Shown: positions 33,654 to 42,138 of the stretch, piece by piece | Layout: each line of letters starts with the position of its first letter | Position numbering within the stretch: position 1 is the stretch's first letter | NCBI GenBank assembly: GCA_018715065.1 | Contig: DVMJ01000007.1 | Location: 1 to 58,161 of the forward strand | DNA from: Fimiplasma intestinipullorum | GTDB lineage: Bacteria > Bacillota_I > Bacilli_A > Erysipelotrichales > Coprobacillaceae | Direction: 5' to 3' | Length of the DNA stretch: 58,161 bases | Translations under genes and position numbers: made by a program | Notes under the pieces: generated by a model | Databases searched by the model: none | Told to the model about the DNA's origin: nothing | What the model saw: only the letters and a program-made list of their open reading frames with translations

Positions 33654-34031
33654 ATGGACAAGTACATTTACGATGATAAAAACGGTCTGTGGTATGAACT
33701 GCAAGGAAATTACTATATCCCTTGCCTTATCTTACCAACCGAAAAAGAACAGCCTATCGGTTTATGGGGACAGCGGCACAAACGCTATTTACAGGAGCAT
33801 AAGAGGGCGTTTTATATTACACTACTCACAAGCGGCAAATTGAACATCTATCTTTCCGATATTGACAAACAGGCACAGGAACGCTTTGAACGGCTTATAG
33901 AGGACATGAAACGGGCGCAGGGTATTACAGAGCAGTTAAAGTCTGAAAATCAGCTTTTGTGGGTACAAAGGCTCAATAATATACGGGCTTGTGCGATGGA
34001 GATTGTGAATGAGGAAATCATCTATGCTTAA
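33654..34031 (+). CDS. tnpV: Transposon-encoded protein TnpV
   Basis: A 125-residue protein of the TnpV family found in Tn4451-like and other Firmicute mobilizable elements. The start YIYDDKNGLWYELQGNYY, the PIGLWGQRHKRYL block and the end NNIRACAMEIVNEEIIYA are characteristic. The function is not known. ATG 33654 has GGAGG upstream and replaces the longer frame that opens at 33621. It is the first gene inside the left end of the IME. Confidence 0.9.
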   Translation: MDKYIYDDKNGLWYELQGNYYIPCLILPTEKEQPIGLWGQRHKRYLQEHKRAFYITLLTSGKLNIYLSDIDKQAQERFERLIEDMKRAQGITEQLKSENQLLWVQRLNNIRACAMEIVNEEIIYA

Positions 34032-34174
34032 ACCATTGTAACGCACATAGCTGTAAAATCGTGATGGGTAGGGATAAACTCCTTACCCGTCATTTTCTAT
34101 GCTCTCTAAGCCGCTTAAACCGTTCGTTTTGATACCACAAAGCATTACATACTTCTCTTGATTTTCGCAGCCCC

Positions 34175-34221
34175 TTGACTTTTTGAACTGCGTTCAGTAT
34201 AATATGATTGAACAGCGTTCA
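34175..34221 (+). promoter_or_regulatory. Promoter and twin TetR operators
   Basis: TTGACT (34175-34180) and TATAAT (34198-34203) are spaced by 17 bases. Two near-identical palindromes, TGAACTGCGTTCA (34184-34196) and TGAACAGCGTTCA (34209-34221), lie in the spacer and just after the -10, centres 25 bases apart. The layout is ideal for repression by the TetR protein encoded directly downstream. Confidence 0.85.
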
Positions 34222-34235
34222 ATAGGAGGTACAGT

Positions 34236-34808
34236 GTGGATAATAAAGAAGCAATCATACAGGCAACGATTAAACTCATTGAGGAAAAAGGGGAACATTT
34301 AGAAGAAGTTACAGTCCGTGAGATATGTAAAAAAGCAGGTGTTGGATTAGGGCTTGTAAATTATCATTTTGGAAACAAGGATAAACTCATTGAGCAATGT
34401 ATTGAGCGTATGATAAACGGAACTGTTGAGCATTTTCAGAGTATACGAGAGAAAACAGACGGTTTTACTCCTTTTGAGAAGTTGGAGTATCTCGGCAATA
34501 TGACGCTTGATTTTCTGTTTGAACATTATGCTGTTTCCAAAATTTCTGTTCTTACCGATATGCAGTCACCGAAAGAAAATGACAACACTTACAGAACTTA
34601 TACGGCGTACCTGCCGCTTGTTGCCGCCTGCCGCCCCGACCTTGACGAAGCGGCAATAAAGCGAAAAACGCTGTATTTGATTACCGTTATGCAGCAAACA
34701 TTCCTGCGATACGAAATCATATCGCAGACATTGGGAATTGACCTTAGACAGAAAGAAAACCGCAGGAACTTTCATACACAAGTCTTACACGATATTTTGG
34801 AGGTATAA
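34236..34808 (+). CDS. TetR family transcriptional regulator
   Basis: A 190-residue TetR regulator. The helix-turn-helix VTVREICKKAGVGLGLVNYHFGNKDKLIEQ (about residues 24-53) is typical; the C-terminal domain is a ligand-binding helical bundle with no recognised ligand. It starts with GTG at 34236, with AGGAGG upstream. Twin palindromes overlap its promoter, so it is probably autorepressed. The iron-sulfur flavoprotein gene starts three bases after its stop, so that is the likely controlled cargo. Confidence 0.9.
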   Translation: MDNKEAIIQATIKLIEEKGEHLEEVTVREICKKAGVGLGLVNYHFGNKDKLIEQCIERMINGTVEHFQSIREKTDGFTPFEKLEYLGNMTLDFLFEHYAVSKISVLTDMQSPKENDNTYRTYTAYLPLVAACRPDLDEAAIKRKTLYLITVMQQTFLRYEIISQTLGIDLRQKENRRNFHTQVLHDILEV

Positions 34809-34811
34809 AGA

Positions 34812-35540
34812 GTGAATATTACAGTGATAAACGGAACAGAAAAGCACGGTGTTACCTACCGTTTGAAAGAGATGTTTTTAGAAGAATTTAAGGATAGAGC
34901 GAATATTACGGAATATTATCTGCCCAAAGATTGTCCGAACTTCTGTGTCGGTTGCTTAAACTGCACATTAAAGGGCGAAAACACTTGCAAGGACGCAGAA
35001 TATATTGGGAGAATTGATAAATCACTTTTAGAAGCAGACTTGATTGTGATGACGTCCCCTGCCTATGTGTTTCACTCCACGGGAGCAATGAAAGCATTTC
35101 TTGACCATTTCGCTTACCGTTGGATACCGCACCGCCCTGCTCCTGAAATGTTTGGAAAGCGTGCAGTCATCATAACGCAATGCTTAGGTAGCGGATCAAA
35201 ATCTGCGGCGAAAGATATTAAGCATAGTTTATCTTGGTGGGGAATTTCTAAAATTGGAATATTTACTGGTGCTTTGATGAGCGATATTGTTTGGGAAAAG
35301 CTTTCCCGAAAGAAACAAGCTGAGCTTACGGGAAGGATTCAAAAGCTATCCCGAAAGTTTGCTCATATAGATTATACAAAGCCTGCACACACAAATTTGA
35401 TTACGAGATTCAAGGTTTTCTTCTGCCGTATGATGCAGAAATCCATACATAAATCAGACCCCGAATACCTTGACGGAAAGTATTGGGCGGAACAAGGGTG
35501 GCTCGGGAAAAACAGACCGTGGAGAACCCAGAAAATGTAA
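34812..35540 (+). CDS. Iron-sulfur flavoprotein / NAD(P)H-dependent FMN reductase family
   Basis: A 242-residue flavodoxin-fold protein. It starts NITVINGTEKHGVTYRLK, the FMN phosphate loop of the NADPH-dependent FMN reductase superfamily, followed by a compact Cys motif (FCVGCLNC, seven residues, C), which fits the CX2CX2CX4-7C cluster of iron-sulfur flavoproteins. MTSPAYVFHSTGAMKAFLDHF is the usual flavin-site helix. These proteins reduce quinones, nitro compounds or oxygen/peroxide. It is co-transcribed with a TetR regulator, as in xenobiotic-response modules; the inducer is unknown. Confidence 0.85.
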   Translation: MNITVINGTEKHGVTYRLKEMFLEEFKDRANITEYYLPKDCPNFCVGCLNCTLKGENTCKDAEYIGRIDKSLLEADLIVMTSPAYVFHSTGAMKAFLDHFAYRWIPHRPAPEMFGKRAVIITQCLGSGSKSAAKDIKHSLSWWGISKIGIFTGALMSDIVWEKLSRKKQAELTGRIQKLSRKFAHIDYTKPAHTNLITRFKVFFCRMMQKSIHKSDPEYLDGKYWAEQGWLGKNRPWRTQKM

Positions 35541-35620
35541 TCTCTCTTTTTTGTGCAGAGATTGAGAGGAAAAAAATGTAATCGTAATATATACTAAAAA
35601 CTGGCAGGAGGATTTTTGTT

Positions 35621-36466
35621 ATGGAATGGATTGAAAGATTAAATGATGCAATAGGTTATATCGAGGAACATTTGACGGATGAAATAGATTATGAACAGCT
35701 TGGGCAGATTGCCTGCTGTTCTTCTTATCATTTTCAGAGAATGTTTACCTATATGGCAGGGATTTCCTTATCTGAATATATCCGTAGGAGAAAAATGTCA
35801 CTTGCCGCTGTAGACTTACAGGGTAAAAGCATGAAAATCATTGATGTGGCAGGAAAATATGGATATAATTCCCCTACTGCATTTAACAGAGCATTTCAGT
35901 CTGTTCACGGAATCGCCCCATCTGCTGTTAAAAATGGGGGTGTATCCGTAAAATCCTTCCCACCTATCTTATTTAAAATTACAGTTAAAGGAGTGGAAGA
36001 AATGAATTATCGAATTGAAACAAAAGATGCATTCCGTATTGTAGGCGTATCTGTACCGCTTCATAAGGATATTGAAAAAAATTTTACAGTTATCCCTCCA
36101 AAGTGGCAGGAAATCTCTATGAACGGAACATTGCAGAAGTTAATCGGTATGATGGATACGCCGCCTATGGGAGTGCTTGGCATCAGCACCTGTAATGATA
36201 CGGAACCGTGGAGGTATTATATTGCGGTATCAACTTCACAAGCAAAGAATGACCTTGAAGAATACATTGTGCCAGCGGCTACATGGGCAATATTTTCTGG
36301 AGAGGGTACTAATCAGTCTATTCAAGAATTAGAACGACGTATCGTAACAGAATGGCTGCCAACATCGGGATACGAATATGGTAATGCTCCCGATGTCGAG
36401 GTTTACCTAAATCCAGACCCACAAAATGCACAATATGAAGTATGGATACCTGTAGTAAAAAAATAG
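35621..36466 (+). CDS. AraC family regulator with GyrI-like effector domain
   Basis: A 281-residue protein. The N-terminal AraC double helix-turn-helix (about 1-105) contains YEQLGQIACCSSYHFQRMF and DVAGKYGYNSPTAFNRAF. The C-terminal half (about 125-281), from MNYRIETKDAFRIVGV, is a GyrI-like/bacterial transcription activator effector-binding domain that binds small molecules. AGGAGG precedes the start. It follows the flavoprotein by 80 bases and may respond to the same or a related compound. Confidence 0.9.
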   Translation: MEWIERLNDAIGYIEEHLTDEIDYEQLGQIACCSSYHFQRMFTYMAGISLSEYIRRRKMSLAAVDLQGKSMKIIDVAGKYGYNSPTAFNRAFQSVHGIAPSAVKNGGVSVKSFPPILFKITVKGVEEMNYRIETKDAFRIVGVSVPLHKDIEKNFTVIPPKWQEISMNGTLQKLIGMMDTPPMGVLGISTCNDTEPWRYYIAVSTSQAKNDLEEYIVPAATWAIFSGEGTNQSIQELERRIVTEWLPTSGYEYGNAPDVEVYLNPDPQNAQYEVWIPVVKK

Positions 36467-36468
36467 TT

Positions 36469-36639
36469 ATGGATACTAAGACTGAATGGATATACTGTCC
36501 TGTCTGTGGCAATAAAACCCGAACAATGATGCTGGAAAATACCGAACTAAAAAATTTCCCTCTGTATTGTCCGAAGTGCAAAAAAGAAACAATCATCAAT
36601 GTTCGGGATATGAAAGTCACGTTTACAGAACACAAATAG
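36469..36639 (+). CDS. Cysteine-rich KTR-domain protein
   Basis: A 56-residue zinc-ribbon-like protein with CPVCGNKTR and CPKCKKETI, the Cys_rich_KTR family seen on many Firmicute mobile elements. The function is unknown. ATG 36469 gives the family start (MDTKTEWIYCP); the frame extends nine codons upstream into the end of the AraC gene. Translation is probably coupled to that gene since no good ribosome binding site is seen. Confidence 0.8.
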   Translation: MDTKTEWIYCPVCGNKTRTMMLENTELKNFPLYCPKCKKETIINVRDMKVTFTEHK

Positions 36640-36691
36640 GATTTTTATGTATGCCGCCGCATGGGTAACACCATCGGCGGTTTTTCAATGC

Positions 36692-38128
36692 CTACCTGCA
36701 ATCTCTGTCAACAGATTTTTTACGCTGTCTTGGCTGGCTCCTCTGCCTGCCCTCCGCCTGTATCTGGTGTAAGCGTTTCAATACGCTCTCACGCTCTGGC
36801 GGTCTGCGCTGCTGCTTATCCGCATTTTTAGATTTTCTGCTGGTCTGACGTTCCCACTCTGCAAGCTCACGGTTGTACTGTTCCACAACGCTCTCCATTT
36901 CTCGGAACGTCCGCATAAATGCCTGCACATCGGGATAACCGTCCTCTTTCAAAATATCGGGCAGTTTATCCAGTTTGGCGGCGATTTTCTTTTCCGTCTG
37001 CTGTATCTGCTCGGACAGTGCTTTACGCTCTTTGCCTTTGAATAGCCCCTTTGCGTCTGCAAGCTGCGTTTTCAGCTTCGGAAGAACATCATTCTGTAAA
37101 TAGCGGATTTCCTTTGCGCCCCCCTGCGCCTTTATCATCAGATTTCGCATATGTCGGAACTCTGCCATATCAATATCCAGTGTGGGCTTGGGCGGCATAT
37201 CTTTCTCCCAAACAAGATTTTGAAGAAGCTCCTTTGCCTTGCCGATGATGCTGCGGAACAGGTGGGGCAGCCAGCCTTTTTCTTTAATAGACTGGCTGGC
37301 TTTCCCGTGGATTTCTGTCTGCTTTATCTCTAAGATTTTTGTTTCCTCAATCCCCGATAACAACGCCATATCCGCTGTCCTGTTCCATTCCTGCCTTGCG
37401 GCGTTGTCGGCTTCAATCTCTGCGGCTTTCGGGTTGTTCTTCCCGATTTTCTTTGTGGGAAGATAGACGCTGTTCTTATCGAACACCTTTAACTGCTGTT
37501 CGGGATCGGAGATATGGCGGTTGATAAGACGGGTGTAAACTTCCTTGACTTCCTGCAAGAAAGGCTCGCCCTTAAATCGTCCGTCTTTTGCGGTAAAGAG
37601 ATGGCTTTCGTAAATCTCGCCCTTTTTAATCACGGTGCAGCCTTTTCTTATTTTTCCGTCCTCCCCTGTGATTTCCTTTTTCGTGCGTACTCTCTTTCCT
37701 GCTTCGTCAAAGAATACGCTGCGGCTGGCAACCTTAACCTCTGGCTCGGCAAGCAGCTTTCGCTCGCTGAAAATGAGATGGATATGATAGTTTGTCTTTC
37801 GCTTATTATGATGCAGAGCCGACACACATTCCACTCCGTACCGTCTGCGAAATTCCTCTGTAAAATCCTCTAATACCTCCTGCGGCTCATACTGCGTATA
37901 AACCTCTGGCAGCGCAATAATCAGTTCCCTTGCTTCGATACACTTTCCCTCTGCGCCGCTGCGTTTAAATTCCTGCTGGCTCTCCCTTGCAAGATTATTC
38001 CAAAATTCATTGTCGGCGGTGCGATAGGTAGCATAGAGATTTTCTTGTCTTGCGTGGCTTGTGATATACGATATTCTTCCCTTAACATTTGGTAACTTCG
38101 ACATCTGTATAAATGAGTGTCTTGGCAT
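36692..38128 (-). CDS. MobA/MobL family relaxase
   Basis: A 478-residue plasmid/element mobilization relaxase (MOBQ type). The start MPRHSFIQMSKLPNVKGRISYI and the histidine metal site in NYHIHLIFSERKL (about residue 120) are typical. The C-terminal half is helical and charged, with a likely coiled coil and primase-less tail. It nicks oriT and leads the strand into a recipient through a helper channel. ATG 38128 has AAGGAG upstream and is preferred over 38167. The adjacent upstream segment is rich in hairpins and is the oriT candidate. Confidence 0.92.
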   Translation of the reverse strand: MPRHSFIQMSKLPNVKGRISYITSHARQENLYATYRTADNEFWNNLARESQQEFKRSGAEGKCIEARELIIALPEVYTQYEPQEVLEDFTEEFRRRYGVECVSALHHNKRKTNYHIHLIFSERKLLAEPEVKVASRSVFFDEAGKRVRTKKEITGEDGKIRKGCTVIKKGEIYESHLFTAKDGRFKGEPFLQEVKEVYTRLINRHISDPEQQLKVFDKNSVYLPTKKIGKNNPKAAEIEADNAARQEWNRTADMALLSGIEETKILEIKQTEIHGKASQSIKEKGWLPHLFRSIIGKAKELLQNLVWEKDMPPKPTLDIDMAEFRHMRNLMIKAQGGAKEIRYLQNDVLPKLKTQLADAKGLFKGKERKALSEQIQQTEKKIAAKLDKLPDILKEDGYPDVQAFMRTFREMESVVEQYNRELAEWERQTSRKSKNADKQQRRPPERESVLKRLHQIQAEGRQRSQPRQRKKSVDRDCR

Positions 38129-38395
38129 AAACTCCTTTCTCCCGTGACGGGCATACTCTTTCTGCAACCGACTTGTCGGTTGCCGCTGTTTCGGCGGCGT
38201 AAGCAGACGGACAGCGGAGAAAACAGCGGGCTGTTTTCTCGTGTATCATAGCGGCGGCACATTGCCCGAAGCTGTGATACACAGCCCCCTGCAAGGGCGA
38301 AATACCCAGAGTACAAACCGTAGGTTTGTGCGAGGGGTGTATTTCGCTCTCAAACGCCGAGGGCTTAGGATTACCTGCCGAAAAAGAAACGATTG
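38129..38395. other. Candidate oriT and control region (hairpin array)
   Basis: Between relaxase and excisionase genes lie four stem-loops: GCAACCGAC/GTCGGTTGC (38164-38183), GAGAAAACAGC/GCTGTTTTCTC (38217-38240), GTGTATCA/TGATACAC (38241-38248 with 38275-38282), and nested ACAAACC/GGTTTGT (38313-38329) inside GCGAAATAC/GTATTTCGC (38297-38347). No gene is supported here. Position next to a MobA/MobL relaxase and the density of inverted repeats suggest the transfer origin. Confidence 0.6.
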
Positions 38396-38611
38396 TTATT
38401 CCACTTTTCGGACGTCGCTCTCGTTCAGCAAGTTTCGTCCTTGATTGACCGTCATAAAGCGTTCCAACGTATCCCTGCGGATAATTGCTTTCCTACCGAC
38501 TTTGAGGACGGGCAGTTTTCCCCATTCCACTAACTTCCGCATGGTGTTCCTGCCGATACCCGTACATTCTGCCGCTTCTTCAATGGTAAGTCCCATTTTG
38601 ACATTACTCAA
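38396..38611 (-). CDS. xis: Excisionase family DNA-binding protein
   Basis: A 71-residue protein with an AlpA/excisionase-type winged helix: LTIEEAAECTGIGRNTMRKLVEWGKLPVLKVGRKAIIRRDTLERFM. Such proteins direct the integrase towards excision. It starts at TTG 38611 with AAGGAGG upstream; ATG at 38596 is an alternative. It has its own promoter pointing away from the divergent XRE gene. Confidence 0.85.
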   Translation of the reverse strand: MSNVKMGLTIEEAAECTGIGRNTMRKLVEWGKLPVLKVGRKAIIRRDTLERFMTVNQGRNLLNESDVRKVE

Positions 38612-38659
38612 TCTATCATCCTCCTTTCAAAATACGCATTTTGCAACTTTGTGCTTTTC

Positions 38660-38688
38660 ATTATACTTATTCCCTTATCTCTTGTCAA
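38660..38688 (-). promoter_or_regulatory. Promoter of the excisionase gene
   Basis: On the minus strand TTGACA (38688-38683) and TATAAT (38665-38660) are separated by 17 bases, a perfect consensus. TTGCAA-containing repeats flank it. Confidence 0.85.
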
Positions 38689-38694
38689 CCTGTT

Positions 38695-38768
38695 TTGCAA
38701 CCTATCAAGAAATATTTTTAAGTTATATTGAATTTATGGTTGCAAATTAGGTTGCAATATGCTATACT
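38695..38768 (+). promoter_or_regulatory. XRE promoter with GGTTGCAA operators
   Basis: TTGCAA (38740-38745) and TATACT (38763-38768) are separated by 17 bases. GGTTGCAA occurs twice on the plus strand (38738-38745 and 38750-38757, 12 apart) and once inverted as TTGCAACC (38695-38702). The operators overlap the -35, so the XRE protein probably represses itself and may control the divergent excisionase promoter. Confidence 0.7.
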
Positions 38769-38791
38769 GGCAACAACAGGAGGTGAAAACC

Positions 38792-39457
38792 TTGAAAAAA
38801 GAAATCACATTCACCGCAAAACAGGTCGGTGAACGGGTGAAAGAACGCCGCACAGAATTAAACCTTACCATGCCGGAGCTTGGAAAACGTGTCGGCGTGA
38901 ACAAATCTACCATTCAGCGGTATGAGGCGGACGGGGTAGACCCGAAGCGCACCATGATTATCAACGGCCTTGCAGACGCACTCCTTACGACTCCCGAATG
39001 GCTGACGGGGCTTTCCGATGATAAGGAATACGACAGCCGCACTTTATGTGCAAGGGATATAGAGGAACACATCAAAAAGTATCTTGATACGGTTTCCTCT
39101 ACCGTCAACGGAGAACCACACCAGCAGCTACTTACAACCTTTCTCGGAAAGCTGGTTGACCTCTATACAATCATGACCTATCACTTTGCGGACGCTATGG
39201 CGGAGGTTGACCGTGTGGCGGAGGACGAGGGTTTGAAAACGTCAATCAGGCGATATGCGATTGAGGTCGGAGCGATTGAAGAAAGAGTTTACCGCAAAGA
39301 GATGGAAGTACCTATTGAAGATATGAAACGCTTTTTAGACGGGATTTTACATATCTACGATGAGGGGCGCACAAAGGTATCTATGGGCGACTTATTCGGG
39401 ATAGTGGCGGAAGCCGAAGCAAGGCTTTCCGAAAAAGAAAATTCCGTGGCACCTTGA
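38792..39457 (+). CDS. XRE-family helix-turn-helix regulator of the IME
   Basis: A 221-residue protein with an N-terminal Cro/C1-type helix-turn-helix (VGERVKERRTELNLTMPELGKRVGVNKSTIQRYEADG) and a helical C-terminal region. Start TTG 38792 has AGGAGG eight bases upstream, and a 17-spaced promoter lies just before. It faces the excisionase gene across shared operators and precedes the integrase, so it is probably the element's maintenance/excision switch. Confidence 0.85.
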   Translation: MKKEITFTAKQVGERVKERRTELNLTMPELGKRVGVNKSTIQRYEADGVDPKRTMIINGLADALLTTPEWLTGLSDDKEYDSRTLCARDIEEHIKKYLDTVSSTVNGEPHQQLLTTFLGKLVDLYTIMTYHFADAMAEVDRVAEDEGLKTSIRRYAIEVGAIEERVYRKEMEVPIEDMKRFLDGILHIYDEGRTKVSMGDLFGIVAEAEARLSEKENSVAP

Positions 39458-39563
39458 CAATAAAAGAGCCGATTGACAACAATCGGCAGAAGTGACACAA
39501 TTATTTCACGCACACCATATGTCACAGTCCCGATTGCCACGGATAGAAAGGAGAATTTTATCT

Positions 39564-40856
39564 ATGGCAAAAGGTTCTGTAAGAAAGAAAGGCAAAAAGT
39601 GGTACGCCCGCTTTTACATTGAAGATGAAAGGGGCAGGAAAGTCCAGAAAGAGTTTGCAGGCACGGAGAGCAAGTCGGAAACAGAAGCCATGCTCCGCAA
39701 GGCAATCGCTGACTACGAGGAAAAGAAGTTTGTTGCAAAAGCGGATAACATCACGCTCGGCGGTCTGCTTGATATTTGGGCGGAGGAAGAATTAAAGGTC
39801 GGCACGTTGAGCAACGGTACAGTCGAGAATTATCTTCAAGCCATAAACAGGATAAAGCAGCACCCTATCAGCGAGAGGAAACTGAAAACCGTAACCTCCG
39901 AGCATTTACAGCAGTTTTTGGATTTGCTGACTTTCGGCGGCAGCGTTGGCAGTTTCGTTTCCAAAGGATATTCAAAGGATTATATCCATTCCTTTTCAGC
40001 GGTATTGCAACAGTCATTCCGTTTTGCGGTGTTCCCGAAACAGTTGATTACTTTCAATCCCATGCAGTATGTGGTGTTGAAGAAAAAGACGGACAGCGCA
40101 GATTTATTTGCAGAAGAAAATGCGGAAGATGGTGCAGTAAAAACGCTGACCTATGAACTGTATCAAAAACTTCTGGCGCAACTTTCCAAACGGAACAAAG
40201 ACGCTGTTTTGCCCGTTCAGATAGCCTATTTCACAGGTCTAAGGCTTGGGGAAGTGGCAGGTCTGACATGGCAGGACATTAACCTTGACGAGCAATATCT
40301 GACCGTCCGCAGGAGCGTCCGTTATAACAGTGCAAGGCATAAAACGGAAATCGGTCCGACAAAGCGGAAGAAAGTGCGTACCGTGGATTTCTGTGACACG
40401 CTTGCAGAGATTTTACGGGCAGCAAAAAAGGAACAGCACAAAAACCGCTTTCAGTATGGGGAGTTATATCATCGGAACTACTACAAAGAAGTCCGAGAGA
40501 AAAACAGGGTATTTTATGAATACTACCACTTGGACGGAACACAGGAAATTCCCGATGACTACAAGGAAATCTCTTTTGTTTGTTTAAGGTCGGACGGTTC
40601 TCTGGAATTGCCGAGTACAGTTGGTATTGCCTGCCGCTCTGCAAGAAAGAAAGTACCTGAATTAGAGGGATTTCATTTCCACACGCTCCGTCACACCTAT
40701 ACAACAAACCTGTTGGAAAATGGGGCGCAACCGAAAGACGTACAGGAACTTCTTGGGCATTCCGATGTAAGTACCACAATGAATGTGTACGCCCACGCTA
40801 CCAGAGAAGCAAAGAAAAAATCAGCGAAGCTGCTGGATATGGTAGTCGGGCAATAA
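39564..40856 (+). CDS. int: Tyrosine recombinase (integrase) of the IME
   Basis: A 430-residue phage/transposon-type integrase. The N-terminal AP2-like arm-binding domain starts AKGSVRKKGKKWYARFYIED. A SAM-like core-binding domain follows. The catalytic domain has TGLRLGEVAGL (Arg), HTLRHTYTT (His-x2-Arg) and GHSDVSTTMNVYAH (His and the Tyr nucleophile). All key residues are present, so it is probably active. ATG 39564 follows AAAGGAG. It lies about 120 bases from attR, normal for integrases. Confidence 0.95.
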   Translation: MAKGSVRKKGKKWYARFYIEDERGRKVQKEFAGTESKSETEAMLRKAIADYEEKKFVAKADNITLGGLLDIWAEEELKVGTLSNGTVENYLQAINRIKQHPISERKLKTVTSEHLQQFLDLLTFGGSVGSFVSKGYSKDYIHSFSAVLQQSFRFAVFPKQLITFNPMQYVVLKKKTDSADLFAEENAEDGAVKTLTYELYQKLLAQLSKRNKDAVLPVQIAYFTGLRLGEVAGLTWQDINLDEQYLTVRRSVRYNSARHKTEIGPTKRKKVRTVDFCDTLAEILRAAKKEQHKNRFQYGELYHRNYYKEVREKNRVFYEYYHLDGTQEIPDDYKEISFVCLRSDGSLELPSTVGIACRSARKKVPELEGFHFHTLRHTYTTNLLENGAQPKDVQELLGHSDVSTTMNVYAHATREAKKKSAKLLDMVVGQ

Positions 40857-40861
40857 AGAAT

Positions 40862-40985
40862 TTACCCTTGTTTAGGCTGGTAAGGGCAAAAACAAGGGCA
40901 AAACATAAGGATTTGGCATTTGACAGCGAAAATTCCTTGAAAATATAAGGATTGGTGGAAAATCAATCGGCAAATTCCGAATGTA
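40862..40985 (+). other. IME right end: arm sites and attR
   Basis: The segment from TTACCCTTG to CAAGGGCAAAA (40862-40904) and CCTTGAAAATATAAGGATT (40935-40953) mirror the left-end motifs in reverse order. The att core TTCCGAATGTA lies at 40975-40985. Transposase sequence resumes directly after it. Confidence 0.6.
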
Positions 40986-41952
40986 TTATGATTTTTTCTA
41001 ATTATTCTACGCTCAGTGAGATGTCTCAATTCTTTCTTGACATTGAGGATATGCCTACTCACTTTGCGCTTTGTCAACGCAGAAAATGATTGAATCCTAA
41101 TATCTTTAAACGCATCGATCGGCTATTCCTATACAGTTTTGATAATTACGTTAGCATTAATGGCTATCACATACTGGCTCAGGATGGTTCTGATATTAAC
41201 ATCCCTTTCATGGATGATGATACTAAGATTACATACAACGATCTTGGCATCCCCCCTGTTGCCGGTATCATATTAATGCCTTATACGATTGTCTGAATCA
41301 TACTTTTCTAGACTGGCGTATTGATACTGCACAAAAAAAGCAGGAAACCGATGCATTGATCAATATCATCTATCATAGCGACTATCCCCAAAATACTGTT
41401 TTTACCGCTGATCGTGGATATGAAAACTACAACCTGATTGCCCATATCATCGAAAATAACCTTAAGTTCGTCATTCTGGTAAAAGACATTAATACTAAAA
41501 CTGGTATTATGACAAACATTCAAACTCCAGATGGAACTTTTGATATCAATGCGACTCGTATACTGACTAGACTTCAAACTAAAGAAGTCAAAACCGATAA
41601 AAAGAAAGATGCCTTCAATAAGGTCAAGAATACATTAGGTATGATTTATTTTCACGCCATAAACAGAGTATTGATTCAACAGGACATCAATACGACCTTT
41701 CTGATGTATAATGTTTCTGAAGTAATGATCAATAATATTGAGATAAATCAGAAACAGAATCGTCGATATCGCTATAAAGCCAACTTCACCAACGCAGTGA
41801 CCAATATCAGGTTGTATTTAAGAAATCTACTGAATGAGAAGAATCTAGTCTCGAGTATAAAAAAATTTCTGATCCCAGAACGACCAGAAAGATCTTATAA
41901 ACGTTCTATGAAGTCAAAATCAGTTAAGCTATTTAATCATAGAACCTCATAA
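40985..41952 (+). pseudogene. IS4-like transposase, C-terminal fragment
   Basis: The frame resumes with SNYSTLSEMSQFFLDIED and PTHFALCQRR, hits an in-frame TGA at 41087-41089, continues with LNPNIFKR and ILAQDGSDINIP (first DDE Asp), then needs a frameshift near 41262. After it comes YHINALYDC and FTADRGYENYNL (second Asp). From KEVKTDKKK it runs straight into AFNKVKNTLGM, so the stretch normally holding the catalytic Glu (YREK signature) appears deleted. It is therefore inactive. Confidence 0.75.
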
Positions 41953-42138
41953 CACAATTTGTTATAACATGTTTATTTAGAACAACGAATTTTTTCGAGC
42001 TTGATGACAAGTTCTTTTCATGTGCGTTTAAAATGTGCTTGGTGATTATTTTATTTAGAATGAATCGAAAAGGTACCAATTCTAAATTCAATCAGTACCT
42101 TATCTTAATCCTCAAAATGTCATGCCTTCCTTTAACTA

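Larger units (their letters stand above)
33388..40985 (+). mobile_element. Integrative mobilizable element (IME), about 7.6 kb
   Basis: The element lies between TTCCGATTGTA (33388-33398) and TTCCGAATGTA (40975-40985). It encodes, left to right, TnpV, TetR, an iron-sulfur flavoprotein, AraC-GyrI, a KTR protein, a MobA/MobL relaxase, an excisionase, an XRE regulator and a tyrosine integrase next to the right end. No replication gene or conjugative channel gene is present, so it would need a helper element to transfer. It split an IS4-like transposase gene whose two halves can be read on either side. Confidence 0.85.

Noticed and set aside
36318..36635. Minus-strand frame opposite the AraC end and KTR gene
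   Set aside because: Both plus-strand genes have clear family motifs; the opposite frame has no motif or ribosome binding site.
37921..38316. Minus-strand frames across the relaxase start and oriT region
   Set aside because: The relaxase start is well supported by AAGGAG and conserved N-terminus; these frames are composition artefacts of the hairpin region.
40279..40779. Long minus-strand frame inside the integrase gene
   Set aside because: It overlaps the catalytic domain of the integrase and has no recognisable motif.
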